Shown here piece after piece: positions 51,818 to 59,989 of a stretch of DNA of 64,000 bases. Both the position numbers and the translations under genes were made by a program. The DNA comes from CADEED01 sp043747835 (GTDB lineage: Bacteria; Pseudomonadota; Gammaproteobacteria; Steroidobacterales; Steroidobacteraceae), in assembly GCA_043747835.1 (NCBI GenBank), contig JAYTOK010000084.1, positions 99,461 through 163,460 of the forward strand, written 5' to 3'. Every line of letters starts with the position of its first letter. Positions within the stretch are counted from its first letter, which is position 1. Below the pieces are notes generated by a model, which did no database searches, was not told where the DNA came from, and was given only the letters and a program-made list of their open reading frames with translations.

Positions 51818-52561
51818 ATGCAACTCGGACAAGCAACAAGGATTGCCGGCATGGCGCTCGGCGCGGCGCTCGCCATCGGAACCGCGAAAGCGGTGACGAT
51901 CACGATCGAGCCGGACAACTACGTGGGGCTGATCGGCAATGTGGCGCCCGGCGCGCACCTGTCGACCTTTCGTTCCAACGGGCTCGGCGGATTCCTGTTC
52001 CATCCGGTGTATTCCGTCAGCGGAGGCACCTGGGCCGGATCGGGCGTTCGCGTGTTCGGTCACGCCACGATGAGCGCGTCGGAGACGACCACGCATTGGG
52101 AAAATCTTGCGGGCGCCTACAGTTGCTCGAACGGCGGTTCCTGCCTGGACAAGTTCTACGTGTTCCGCGTGGATTTCGACACGCCGACGACTCGCGCTTC
52201 GGTGCTCACTACCGTTCGCGGTGAAACGGCGCAGGACGGAATGGAGCTTCATGCCTACAACGCCGACGGCGTCCGCATCCAGCGTTGCAGCATGGGTGGA
52301 TGGAATCCCGCTTCGTCGAATACCGGCGTCGTTGCGCCACCGCGTTACGTCGTTCCCGGGCCGGCCGTGGGCGACATCTGCGGCGGCACTGTCCTCAAGA
52401 AGAATTGCGGCTCTTATGGGTCAGGACCAGGCGATTGCGACTACGTCGTTCAGCTCAACGTCCGGCGTGCCGCGAGCGACATCTCGTACATCCAATTCGG
52501 CGGCGCGAACGGTACCGGCACTATCTCGCCGGTCGACAAGCTTCAGTACTGGCTGCCTTGA
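51818..52561 (+). CDS. secreted protein of unknown function, tandem paralogue 1
   Basis: 247 residues: signal peptide (ATRIAGMALGAALAIGTAKA), then TITIEPDNYVGLIGNVAPGAHLSTF, a variable loop, GVRVFGHATM, FYVFRVDFDTPT.ASVLTTVRGE, DGMELHAYNADG.RIQRC and a C-terminal NCGSY..GDCDYVVQLNV. No PEP-CTERM tail, no membrane anchor; several Cys suggest disulfides. I recognise no family. The internal VDF..PT..SVLTTVRG strand pattern hints at a beta-sandwich. ATG at 51818 has GGGAG six bases before it. The next gene is a clear paralogue. Confidence 0.78.
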   Translation: MQLGQATRIAGMALGAALAIGTAKAVTITIEPDNYVGLIGNVAPGAHLSTFRSNGLGGFLFHPVYSVSGGTWAGSGVRVFGHATMSASETTTHWENLAGAYSCSNGGSCLDKFYVFRVDFDTPTTRASVLTTVRGETAQDGMELHAYNADGVRIQRCSMGGWNPASSNTGVVAPPRYVVPGPAVGDICGGTVLKKNCGSYGSGPGDCDYVVQLNVRRAASDISYIQFGGANGTGTISPVDKLQYWLP

Positions 52562-52572
52562 GGTAGTCCCCC

Positions 52573-53307
52573 ATGAAAATGCAAACGCTCTTTCAGGGAC
52601 TCTGCGTGACTCTCGGCCTCGGTCTCGTCGCGACTGCGGCGGACGCGGCCACGATCACGATCGAGCCCGACAACTATGTCGGGCTCATCGGAGACGTCGC
52701 ACCGGGCGCGACACTGTCGACATTTCGCACGTCGGGAAATTCAAATGTTCAGACGGACGTCTACTCTGTGGCTGCCGGATCCTGGGCACCCACGGGTACG
52801 CGCGTGTTTGGCCATCAAGCGAAGCCGCCCGGGGAGCCACCGCATCACTGGGACAACCTCTCGAAGGCTTACTGGTGTCCGTTTGATCCAAACCTATGCA
52901 GTACGCCGTTCTATGTATTCCGCGTGGATTTCCGCGAGCCGACTCGGGAGGTGTCCATCCTTACGACCGTTCGAGGTGAACAGGCGCTGGACGGGATGGA
53001 ACTGCAGGCGTTCAACGACGTGGGCGATCGCATCCTGCGTTGCCACGTCTTCGGCGTCGACAACACGGTCCTGCAGACCGGTGTGCTGCCCGGACCAAGA
53101 TACGTGGTGAACGGGACGCCCAACGGCAGCGCGTGCGGCAAAGTCATCGAGAAGAAGAACTGCATCGGGCATCGCGGCAACTGTGACTATGTCGTCAAAG
53201 CAATCCTGCGAGCGCAGCACGATGAAATCCACTACGCCATGGCGGGCGGATTGTTGTTAGGCAACTCGTGGGCGAACGTCGACCAGCTCCAGTACGAACT
53301 CGATTGA
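52573..53307 (+). CDS. secreted protein of unknown function, tandem paralogue 2
   Basis: 244 residues: signal peptide (LFQGLCVTLGLGLVATAADA), then TITIEPDNYVGLIGDVAPGATLSTF, nearly identical to paralogue 1 at this point. It shares FYVFRVDF.EPT..VSILTTVRGE, DGMELQAFN, the GPRYVV segment and K.NC..RGNCDYVV. The middle and C-terminal residues have diverged (about half identical by eye). Starts 11 bases after paralogue 1, so an operon. A palindrome follows the stop and may terminate it. Confidence 0.78.
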   Translation: MKMQTLFQGLCVTLGLGLVATAADAATITIEPDNYVGLIGDVAPGATLSTFRTSGNSNVQTDVYSVAAGSWAPTGTRVFGHQAKPPGEPPHHWDNLSKAYWCPFDPNLCSTPFYVFRVDFREPTREVSILTTVRGEQALDGMELQAFNDVGDRILRCHVFGVDNTVLQTGVLPGPRYVVNGTPNGSACGKVIEKKNCIGHRGNCDYVVKAILRAQHDEIHYAMAGGLLLGNSWANVDQLQYELD

Positions 53308-53320
53308 ACCGCCAAGAAAT

Positions 53321-53350
53321 AAGGGGTCGGACCTTTCGATCCGACCCCTT
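53321..53350. repeat. palindrome AAGGGGTCGGA / TCCGACCCCTT
   Basis: Perfect 11-bp stem, 8-base loop, right arm followed by TTTTCG. It lies between the convergent paralogue 2 and desaturase genes and looks like a functional bidirectional terminator derived from the palindrome family. Confidence 0.78.
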
Positions 53351-53373
53351 TTCGAATTCGTCGTTGGCCGAAT

Positions 53374-54489
53374 TTACGCCGGCGTCGCGGCGTCCGGAAA
53401 CACGGGCGCCGCGGTGACGCGGCCTTTGAAATCCAGCCACTGGTGGTTCGCGTAATCGTAGAGCTTGCAGGCACGGACCGTCGCCCAGTAACGCTTCCAG
53501 CTCAGCACATACACACGCGCGAGCTGCGGCACGGCGGCCTTGAGAGCGGCCTGCGCTTCACGCACGCGATAGAGCGGCACGCCCGTGTTCACGTGGTGCG
53601 CGCCATGCTCGAGGATGTCGTGCAGGATCTGACCCACGCGCTTCGGCACGACGACGTTGACCGTGGTCGTGATGAAGCCCAGGCGTTTCTGCCATTCCTC
53701 GCGCTTGTCGAACCAGGCGACCTCGGGGTGCGTGTGCTGCACGTAGATCACGAAGCCCATGATGCAGTTGAACGCGAGGAACGGCAGCACGAAGCCACCG
53801 AGCAGCGTCCAGGTCACCGAGTGGTTGTCGTAGACGGCCCAGAGCACGAGTGCCGTGATCCATATCGCCGCGACCCCGAGCACGAGCGCGTTGTCCCACC
53901 AAAAGATCGCGCGACGTACGCCAACGTGCTTCTTCGTGGGGAGGATCAGCTTCTTCCACCACATCTCGATGAGGTAGTAGAGCCCCTGGCCGAAACCGGA
54001 GCGGTAGATGCGTTCGAGGAAACGGCGACCCTTCGAGGCGTTCTGCCACTCTTCCGCCGACATCGGCACCCATACCTGGTCGCGACCCTTGAGGTTCGTG
54101 AAGCCGTGGTGAGCGACGTTGTGGCCGACATCCCAGAGCGAAAACGGCGTGAGCGACGGGAGGAACGCGATGCGGCCGACGATCTTGTTGAGCCAGTCGT
54201 AGCGCGTGTAGCTGCCGTGACAGGCGTCGTGCCCGATCACGAACAGGCGCGCGATCGCGATCGAACCGGGGATCACCATCAGCGACTTCGCCCACCAGCT
54301 GTCGAAGTAGCACGCACCCACGATGCAGGCGCCGAGAAATGCGAAATCGAGGAGGAGTCGCACGACCGGCATCACCGAGTCGCGGCGCAGATATTCCGAC
54401 ATCGCAATCCGCACGGTCTTGCGTGCATCGGCACGGGCGGCGTCCGCGGTTCGAGGGGTGTTTTCGGCAGTCGGCGGAATATTCGACAT
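53374..54489 (-). CDS. membrane fatty acid desaturase
   Basis: 371 residues with four or more membrane helices and the three histidine boxes of acyl-lipid desaturases: HDACHGS (about 89), HNVAHHGFTN (about 123) and HGAHHVNTG (about 295). These bind the di-iron centre that inserts a double bond into membrane acyl chains. The spacing fits the delta-9/delta-12 acyl-lipid type; regiospecificity cannot be told. Divergent from the ligABC operon with a 227-base gap. Confidence 0.88.
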   Translation of the reverse strand: MSNIPPTAENTPRTADAARADARKTVRIAMSEYLRRDSVMPVVRLLLDFAFLGACIVGACYFDSWWAKSLMVIPGSIAIARLFVIGHDACHGSYTRYDWLNKIVGRIAFLPSLTPFSLWDVGHNVAHHGFTNLKGRDQVWVPMSAEEWQNASKGRRFLERIYRSGFGQGLYYLIEMWWKKLILPTKKHVGVRRAIFWWDNALVLGVAAIWITALVLWAVYDNHSVTWTLLGGFVLPFLAFNCIMGFVIYVQHTHPEVAWFDKREEWQKRLGFITTTVNVVVPKRVGQILHDILEHGAHHVNTGVPLYRVREAQAALKAAVPQLARVYVLSWKRYWATVRACKLYDYANHQWLDFKGRVTAAPVFPDAATPA

Positions 54490-54716
54490 AGGGCGGCAAG
54501 ACTATACGATTCAATGGCTAAGACACAGAGTCATCGGCCTCAAATTGGACCTGCGTCGCATGCCGGTTTTCGCCGATCGGGGCTTCCCTGTAGGAAAAGA
54601 ATGTCGCGCGCGCGCCATCCGCGCCGCCCAGCGGGTGATTTCCGGGTCGGGTGGCGTGGCTTGGTTGCCACGGCGCCATCCATGCGCGCACATCCGCCGG
54701 CCTATACTTCGACCGC

Positions 54717-55118
54717 ATGGCCGCGCCACGCGAATACGAAGACATCCCCGGCACCTACGTTTACGACGCCGAGCGCGGGCGCGTGGGCTACGCGCTCAAC
54801 ATGTTCTGCATGTCGCTCAACAAGGCGGAGAACCGCGCCGCGTTCAAGTCGGACGAACCCGGATATCTTGCGCGCTTCCCGGTGTCCGACGAGCAGAAGC
54901 GCACGGTCTTGGACCGCGACTGGTTAGGCATGCTCAAGGTCGGCGGCAACATCTACTACACGATCAAGATCGCGGCCTGCGACGGCCTCACCTTCCAGGA
55001 CATCGCCGCAAAGATGAGCAGCATGTCGAAGGATGACTACGCGAAGATGATGCTCGCGGGCGGTCGCACGCCGGAAGGAAATCTCTTCAAGGACCCGCCG
55101 CGCAAGGACGAAGCGTAG
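54717..55118 (+). CDS. ligA: protocatechuate 4,5-dioxygenase, alpha subunit
   Basis: 133 residues, small helical subunit of the class III extradiol dioxygenase: DIPGTYVYDAERGRVGYALNMFCMSLNKAENRAAFKSDE, then MLKVGGNIYYTIKIAACDGLTFQDIAAKM. Together with LigB it opens the ring of protocatechuate between C4 and C5. ATG at 54717 matches the usual LigA start. Stop and ligB start share one base (TAGTG). Confidence 0.93.
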   Translation: MAAPREYEDIPGTYVYDAERGRVGYALNMFCMSLNKAENRAAFKSDEPGYLARFPVSDEQKRTVLDRDWLGMLKVGGNIYYTIKIAACDGLTFQDIAAKMSSMSKDDYAKMMLAGGRTPEGNLFKDPPRKDEA

Positions 55119-55957
55119 TGGCGCGCATCGTGGGAGGAATCGCGTGCTCGCACGTGCCCGCCATCGGCGTGGCGCTCGATCGCGGCATCCATGAGACTCC
55201 CTATTGGGCGCCCTGGTTCACCGGCACCGCACCCGCGCGCGACTGGCTCGCGAAGCTCAAACCCGACGTCGCGATCCTCGTCTACAACGACCACGCGAAC
55301 GCATTCTCGCTCGAGATCATTCCGACGTTCCTGTTAGGCGTCGCCGCGGAGTTTCCGATCGCCGACGAAGGTTTCGGCGTGCGCCCCGTTCCGCCCGTGA
55401 TCGGCGATCCGCGCTTTGCGTGGCATCTCGCCGAATCGCTGATCCTTGACGAATTCGACATGACGATCGCGAACGCAATGCCCGTCGACCACGGTTTGAC
55501 AGTGCCGCTGTCCGTCACCTGCGGCCGCGTCGACGCGTGGCCGTTTCGCGTGGTCCCGCTCTGCGTGAACGTCGTTCAGTACCCGCCGCCTACCGGCAGG
55601 CGTTGCCTGCGGTTGGGTCAGGCCCTCGCGAAAGCGGTCGCCACGTATCCTGAAGATCTGCGCGTCGTCGTCTACGGCACCGGTGGCATGTCGCACCAGT
55701 TGCAGGGCGAACGCGCCGGCTTCGTGAACCGCCAGTTCGACGAGGACTTTCTCGACGGCATCGTGCGCGACCCCGACCGGCTCACGCAGTTCTCGCACAC
55801 GAAGTATCTGCGTGAAGCGGGCTCGGAAGGCATCGAGCTCGTGATGTGGCTCGTCATGCGCGGCGCACTCGGCGCGAACGTGCGCGAGGCGCACCGCTTC
55901 TATCACGTACCCGCGTCGAACACGGCCGCGGGGCTGCTCTGCCTGGAGACGACATGA
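55118..55957 (+). CDS. ligB: protocatechuate 4,5-dioxygenase, beta (catalytic) subunit
   Basis: 279 residues, GTG start overlapping ligA. Non-haem Fe(II) ligands of the class III extradiol fold are in place: His in ACSHVPAIG (about 12), His in VYNDHANAF (about 59) and Glu in GSEGIELVMW (about 245); the acid/base His is in GTGGMSHQLQG. Produces 4-carboxy-2-hydroxymuconate-6-semialdehyde. Somewhat shorter than Sphingobium LigB (302), mainly at the C-terminus. Confidence 0.93.
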   Translation: MARIVGGIACSHVPAIGVALDRGIHETPYWAPWFTGTAPARDWLAKLKPDVAILVYNDHANAFSLEIIPTFLLGVAAEFPIADEGFGVRPVPPVIGDPRFAWHLAESLILDEFDMTIANAMPVDHGLTVPLSVTCGRVDAWPFRVVPLCVNVVQYPPPTGRRCLRLGQALAKAVATYPEDLRVVVYGTGGMSHQLQGERAGFVNRQFDEDFLDGIVRDPDRLTQFSHTKYLREAGSEGIELVMWLVMRGALGANVREAHRFYHVPASNTAAGLLCLETT

Positions 55958-56895
55958 AGGTCTGCGTTGCAGGCCAAGGCGCGTTCGGCATCAAGCACAT
56001 CGAGGCGTTGAAGGTCATCCCGGGCGTCGAGATCGCGACGCTCGCGGGCGGCAGCGCGGATTCGACGGCGGAGGTCGCGAAGAAGTACGGCATCCCGCAC
56101 TGGTCGCTCGATCTCGGCGAATGCCTCGCGCAGTCCGGCGTCGTCGCCGCGATCCTCGCCACGCCGACGCAGATGCACGCCAAACAAGGTTTGCAATGCC
56201 TGCGCGCCGGCAAACACGTGCAGATCGAGATCCCGATTGCCGACAACCTCGCGGACGCCGAAGCACTCGCACGCGCGAGTGCGGAAACCGGCCTCATCTG
56301 CATGGGCGGGCACACGCGCCGCTTCAACCCGAGCCACCAGTGGATCCACCGCAAGATCCGCGCGGGCGAGTTGAAGCTCCAGCAGATGGACGTGCAGACG
56401 TACTTCTTCCGCCGCTCGAACACGAACGCGTTGGGGAAACCGCGAAGCTGGACGGATCACCTGCTCTGGCACCACGCCTGCCACACCGTCGACCTCTTCC
56501 AGTATCAGGCCGGCGAAACGGCCTCCGTCGCACGCGCAATCCAGGGCCCGATGCAATCACAACTCGGCATCGCGATGGACATGAGCATCCAGATGAAAGT
56601 GCCGTCGGGCGCGATCTGCACGCTCTCCCTGTCCTTCAACAACGACGGGCCGCTGGGCACGTTTTTCCGCTATATCTGCGACAACGGCACGTACATCGCG
56701 CGTTACGACGAGCTCATCGACGGCAAGAACAATGCGATCGACGTGTCGACAGTCGACGTGTCGATGAACGGCATCGAGCTGCAGGATCGCGAGTTCCTCG
56801 CCGCGATCCGCGAGAAACGTGAACCGAATGGCAGCGTGCAACAGATCCTGTCCGCGATGCGCACGCTCGATGCGCTGGAGAAGTCACTGCTGTGA
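55954..56895 (+). CDS. ligC: 4-carboxy-2-hydroxymuconate-6-semialdehyde dehydrogenase
   Basis: 313 residues of the Gfo/Idh/MocA fold, close to the 315 of known LigC. N-terminal Rossmann VCVAGQGAFGIKHIEAL, EIPIADNL with the conserved Pro-neighbour segment, GHTRRFNPSHQWI and HHACHTVDLFQYQ are characteristic. Oxidises the ring-cleavage product to 2-pyrone-4,6-dicarboxylate with NADP+. ATG overlaps the ligB stop (ATGA). The later PCA genes (ligI, ligU, ligJ, ligK) are not in this window. Confidence 0.92.
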   Translation: MKVCVAGQGAFGIKHIEALKVIPGVEIATLAGGSADSTAEVAKKYGIPHWSLDLGECLAQSGVVAAILATPTQMHAKQGLQCLRAGKHVQIEIPIADNLADAEALARASAETGLICMGGHTRRFNPSHQWIHRKIRAGELKLQQMDVQTYFFRRSNTNALGKPRSWTDHLLWHHACHTVDLFQYQAGETASVARAIQGPMQSQLGIAMDMSIQMKVPSGAICTLSLSFNNDGPLGTFFRYICDNGTYIARYDELIDGKNNAIDVSTVDVSMNGIELQDREFLAAIREKREPNGSVQQILSAMRTLDALEKSLL

Positions 56896-57827
56896 AATCG
56901 ATGAAGTTCGTTGGCGGTGTCGCGATCGCCGCTGCCTTGTTGTCCGCGAATGCATCCTCGGCCGACGCGGAGCGCGTCTATCCACCCAAGAACTGCGAGC
57001 CCTGCTCCACCTGGAATGCGCCGCTCGAACCGTTTCGCATCTTCGGAGATTCGTACTACGTGGGTACGGCCGGGCTCGCATCAATTCTGATCCATTCTCC
57101 CGCGGGATCGATCCTGGTCGACGGTGGACTGCCGCAATCGGCGCCGCAGATCCTGGCAAACATCGAAAAGCTCGGCTTCCGCGCGCAGGACGTGAAGATC
57201 CTGGTGAACTCGCATGCGCACTACGACCACGCTGGGGGCCTCGCGCAATTGCAGGACGTCACTGGCGCTCGCGTGTACGCGAGCCCAGCCAGCAAGCTTG
57301 CATTTGAACGTGGCGACATCCGGAAAGACGATCCGCAGACCGCGTTCGGCACACCGCACAATTCGTTTCCCGCGATTCGCGACGTGCAGGCGATTCAGGA
57401 CGGCGAGACGCTGAAGCTGGGATCGCTCGCGATCACCGCCCACTTCACGCCCGGCCACACGCCCGGTGGGACTTCATGGACCTGGCGCAGCTGCGAAGGC
57501 ACACACTGCGTGAGCATCGTCTACGCAGATAGCCTCAATTCCGTGTCGGCCCCCGGTTTCAAGTTCAGCGGCGACAATACGCATGCGTCGCGCGTGACAT
57601 CGTTTGAGGAATCGATCGACAGGGTCGCCAACCTACCTTGCGATCTGCTGCTCGCGCCGCATCCCGAGCTCATCGACATGGCGGCGAAACTCGAGAAGCT
57701 GAAAACTTCGCCAGCTGTGCACCCCTTCTTCGACGCCAGCGCCTGCCGCAACTACGCGTCCGCCGCGAGGCAACGCCTCGACAAACGATTGCGGGAAGAG
57801 CGCGCGAGCGGAACCGCAACGCCGTGA
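56892..57827 (+). CDS. subclass B3 metallo-beta-lactamase
   Basis: 311 residues with signal peptide (KFVGGVAIAAALLSANASSADA). B3 zinc ligands: HAHYDH (116-118-120-121 in standard numbering), His in PGHTPGG (196) and His in APHPEL (263); Ser in YADSLN replaces the Cys of B1 enzymes. The Cys pair LPCD..SACRNY forms the B3 disulfide. APLEPFRIFGDSYYVGT is the usual start of the mature protein. Expected to hydrolyse beta-lactams, including carbapenems, in the periplasm. GTG at 56892 overlaps the ligC stop; ATG at 56901 is also possible. Unusual position inside a lignin-aromatic operon. Confidence 0.92.
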   Translation: MKSMKFVGGVAIAAALLSANASSADAERVYPPKNCEPCSTWNAPLEPFRIFGDSYYVGTAGLASILIHSPAGSILVDGGLPQSAPQILANIEKLGFRAQDVKILVNSHAHYDHAGGLAQLQDVTGARVYASPASKLAFERGDIRKDDPQTAFGTPHNSFPAIRDVQAIQDGETLKLGSLAITAHFTPGHTPGGTSWTWRSCEGTHCVSIVYADSLNSVSAPGFKFSGDNTHASRVTSFEESIDRVANLPCDLLLAPHPELIDMAAKLEKLKTSPAVHPFFDASACRNYASAARQRLDKRLREERASGTATP

Positions 57828-58354
57828 GCGGCATCGCGGTCCGCCGGCTCGAGGTCATCAGCTCGCGCGAGTTCGCGGGGTTGTGCGACGTGCTGATCGA
57901 CTGTGTCGAGGGCGGCGCCTCGGTCAATTTCATGCTGCCCATGACGCGCGAGAAGGCGATGGCCTTCTGGCTCAAAGTCGCCGAGGGCTTGACGCACGGC
58001 GAACGTGCGCTGATCGTTGCGGAAGACGAGAGCGGCATCGTCGGCACCGCACAGGCGGTCTGGGCATCGCCCGAGAATCAACCGCATCGCGCGGACATCG
58101 CGAAGATGCTCGTGCATCGCCGCGCTCGCAACAGGGGCGTCGGCGCCGCGGTACTGGCTGCTGCGGAAGACGCCGCTCGCGCCGCCGGCCGGACGTTGCT
58201 GGTCCTCGATACCGCGAGTGCCGCGGCCGAACGACTTTACGAGCGCGGCGGGTGGCGACGCGTCGGCGCCATTCCGAAATACGCACTGCTCCCCGACGGC
58301 CCGTTCATCGCGAGCGTGTTCTTCTACAAGGATCTCGCGGGGGATGCGCCTTGA
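57824..58354 (+). CDS. GNAT family N-acetyltransferase
   Basis: 176 residues. Acetyl-CoA-binding motif A: ADIAKMLVHRRARNRGVGAAVLAAAEDAARAAG, followed by LLVLDTASAAAERLYERGGWRRVGAIPKYAL. Substrate unknown; could be an amine, amino acid or antibiotic. GTG overlaps the beta-lactamase stop (GTGA), so the two are coupled. Confidence 0.86.
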   Translation: MSGIAVRRLEVISSREFAGLCDVLIDCVEGGASVNFMLPMTREKAMAFWLKVAEGLTHGERALIVAEDESGIVGTAQAVWASPENQPHRADIAKMLVHRRARNRGVGAAVLAAAEDAARAAGRTLLVLDTASAAAERLYERGGWRRVGAIPKYALLPDGPFIASVFFYKDLAGDAP

Positions 58355-58515
58355 GACGACGGGATTCCCTGCAAGCCGCGGGCGCGAGTTCCGCGTTCGC
58401 GTTTCCTCCCGCGTTCGCGGCGAACGGCCTCGTGCAGCTTTCGGACAAACCCGGCTTAGGCATCGAGCTCGATCCCGCGGAGGTCGAGAAGCAGGAAGTG
58501 CTTTCGTCTCTCTAA
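58351..58515 (+). pseudogene. remnant of a mandelate racemase/muconate-lactonizing (enolase superfamily) protein
   Basis: A 54-codon frame from TTG overlapping the GNAT stop. The first 22 codons look like a twin-arginine signal (RRRDSLQAAGASSAFAFPPAFA) and the rest reads GLVQLSDKPGLGIELDPAEVEK, the C-terminal signature of mandelate racemase/MLE enzymes. The 300-residue barrel between them is missing, so this is a gene with a large in-frame deletion. GGGGG about nine bases before the TTG shows it may still be translated. Confidence 0.65.
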
Positions 58516-58529
58516 CTTTCAGGAAACCC

Positions 58530-59963
58530 ATGCGCATTCAACTCATCGCCCTCGTCTGCCTCGCCGCTTCCGTCACGCAGGCCGCCGACATCCGGGAGAG
58601 CCGCCAGACCGCCGCCTCGAAAGCCGCGCGCGCGGGTGAAGCCGAGTTCCGCGAGCTCTACACGGAGCTGGTGGAGATCAACACGACGCTGTCCGTGGGC
58701 TCGTGCACGAAGGCGGTTGAGGCCATGGCCAAGCGCTTGAAAGCCGCCGGCTTCGCGGACGGCGACCTAAAGATCATCGTGCCGAAGGACCGCCCGCAGG
58801 ACGGCAACCTGGTCGCGTATCTCGCGGGCACCGGCAAGTCGTTGAAGCCCGTGCTGCTGCTCGCGCACATCGACGTCGTGGAGGCCGATCGCGCCGACTG
58901 GGAGCGCGACCCGTTCAAGCTCGTCGAGGAAGACGGCTTCTACTACGCGCGCGGCGCCTCCGACGACAAGGCGATGGCCGCCGTGTTCACCGACTCGATG
59001 GTCCGGTTCGCGAAGGAAGGTTACAAGCCGAAGCGCGGGATCAAACTCGCCCTGACCTGCGGCGAGGAATCGCCGAACGTGTTCAACGGTGTGAAGTACC
59101 TCATCGAGAATCACCGCGACCTCATCGACGCGGAATTCGCGCTCAACGAAGGCGGCGGTGGCCGCTACGACCAGAAGACCGGCGTGTATCAGTACGTCGC
59201 GGTGCTCGCCGCGGAGAAGGTCTACCAGGACTTCACGCTGACGACGACGAACCCCGGTGGCCACTCTTCACGGCCGATGCCGGAGAACGCGATCTACCAG
59301 CTCAATCGTGCGCTCGCGAAGATCGAGCAACATTCGTTTCCGATCGAATTCAACGAGACGGCGCGCGCCTACTTCGAGAAGTTCGGCGCCGTGGAAGGCG
59401 GGCAGAAAGGCGCCGACATGGTCGCGGCCTCGAAAGGCGATGCGGCGGCGGCCGAGCGCCTGCGCGCCGACCCATCGATCAACGCCATCCTGCACACCAA
59501 TTGCGTCGCGACGCAGATTCATGGCGGTCATGCCCCGAATGCCTTGCCCCAGCGTGCGACCGCGAACGTGAACTGCCGGATCTATCCAGGCCACGAGCAG
59601 GAGGAGATCCTGGCGGAACTCGTCCGCGTGATCGGCGATCCGGGTGTAAAGGTCGACTTCCAGTCGAAGCCAGAGACGCCGGGCGCGCCGCCGCCGCTCT
59701 CGGCGCTCGTCATGCAGCCGATCGAGAAGTTATCGAAGGACATGTATCCCGGAGTCGCGGTCATTCCGACGATCAACTCCGGCGCGACCGATTGCCGCTT
59801 CCTGACGCCCGCGGGAATCGCCTGCTACGGCGTTTCAGGAATGTTGAGCGACGGCGCGACGAGCAATGCGCACGGACTCAACGAACGCATCCGCGTGCAG
59901 ACGTTGCTCGAAGGACGGGAGTTCCTGCACCGCCTGACCAAGATGTACGCGGGCGGCAAGTAG
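58530..59963 (+). CDS. exported M20 family zinc metallopeptidase
   Basis: 477 residues: signal peptide (RIQLIALVCLAASVTQAA), then the M20 catalytic domain with the metal/base motifs LLLAHIDVVEAD, GASDDKAMAA, CGEESPN and NEGGGG, a dimerisation insert (GGHSSRPMPENAIYQLNRAL) and the C-terminal NSGATDCRF and NAHGLNER. Carboxypeptidase- or aminoacylase-like; acts in the periplasm. AGGAAA before the ATG. It follows the lig/beta-lactamase run by 14 bases on the same strand. Confidence 0.9.
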   Translation: MRIQLIALVCLAASVTQAADIRESRQTAASKAARAGEAEFRELYTELVEINTTLSVGSCTKAVEAMAKRLKAAGFADGDLKIIVPKDRPQDGNLVAYLAGTGKSLKPVLLLAHIDVVEADRADWERDPFKLVEEDGFYYARGASDDKAMAAVFTDSMVRFAKEGYKPKRGIKLALTCGEESPNVFNGVKYLIENHRDLIDAEFALNEGGGGRYDQKTGVYQYVAVLAAEKVYQDFTLTTTNPGGHSSRPMPENAIYQLNRALAKIEQHSFPIEFNETARAYFEKFGAVEGGQKGADMVAASKGDAAAAERLRADPSINAILHTNCVATQIHGGHAPNALPQRATANVNCRIYPGHEQEEILAELVRVIGDPGVKVDFQSKPETPGAPPPLSALVMQPIEKLSKDMYPGVAVIPTINSGATDCRFLTPAGIACYGVSGMLSDGATSNAHGLNERIRVQTLLEGREFLHRLTKMYAGGK

Positions 59964-59966
59964 CTG

Positions 59967-59985
59967 GGTGGTGCCCGGCACCACC
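59967..59985. terminator. palindrome GGTGGTGCC-C-GGCACCACC between convergent genes
   Basis: Perfect 9-bp stem with a one-base centre, four bases from the M20 stop and five from the dehydrogenase stop. Likely shared terminator; sequence resembles the GTGCCGGACC/GGCACC parts of the palindrome family. Confidence 0.6.
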
Positions 59986-59989
59986 GCGC

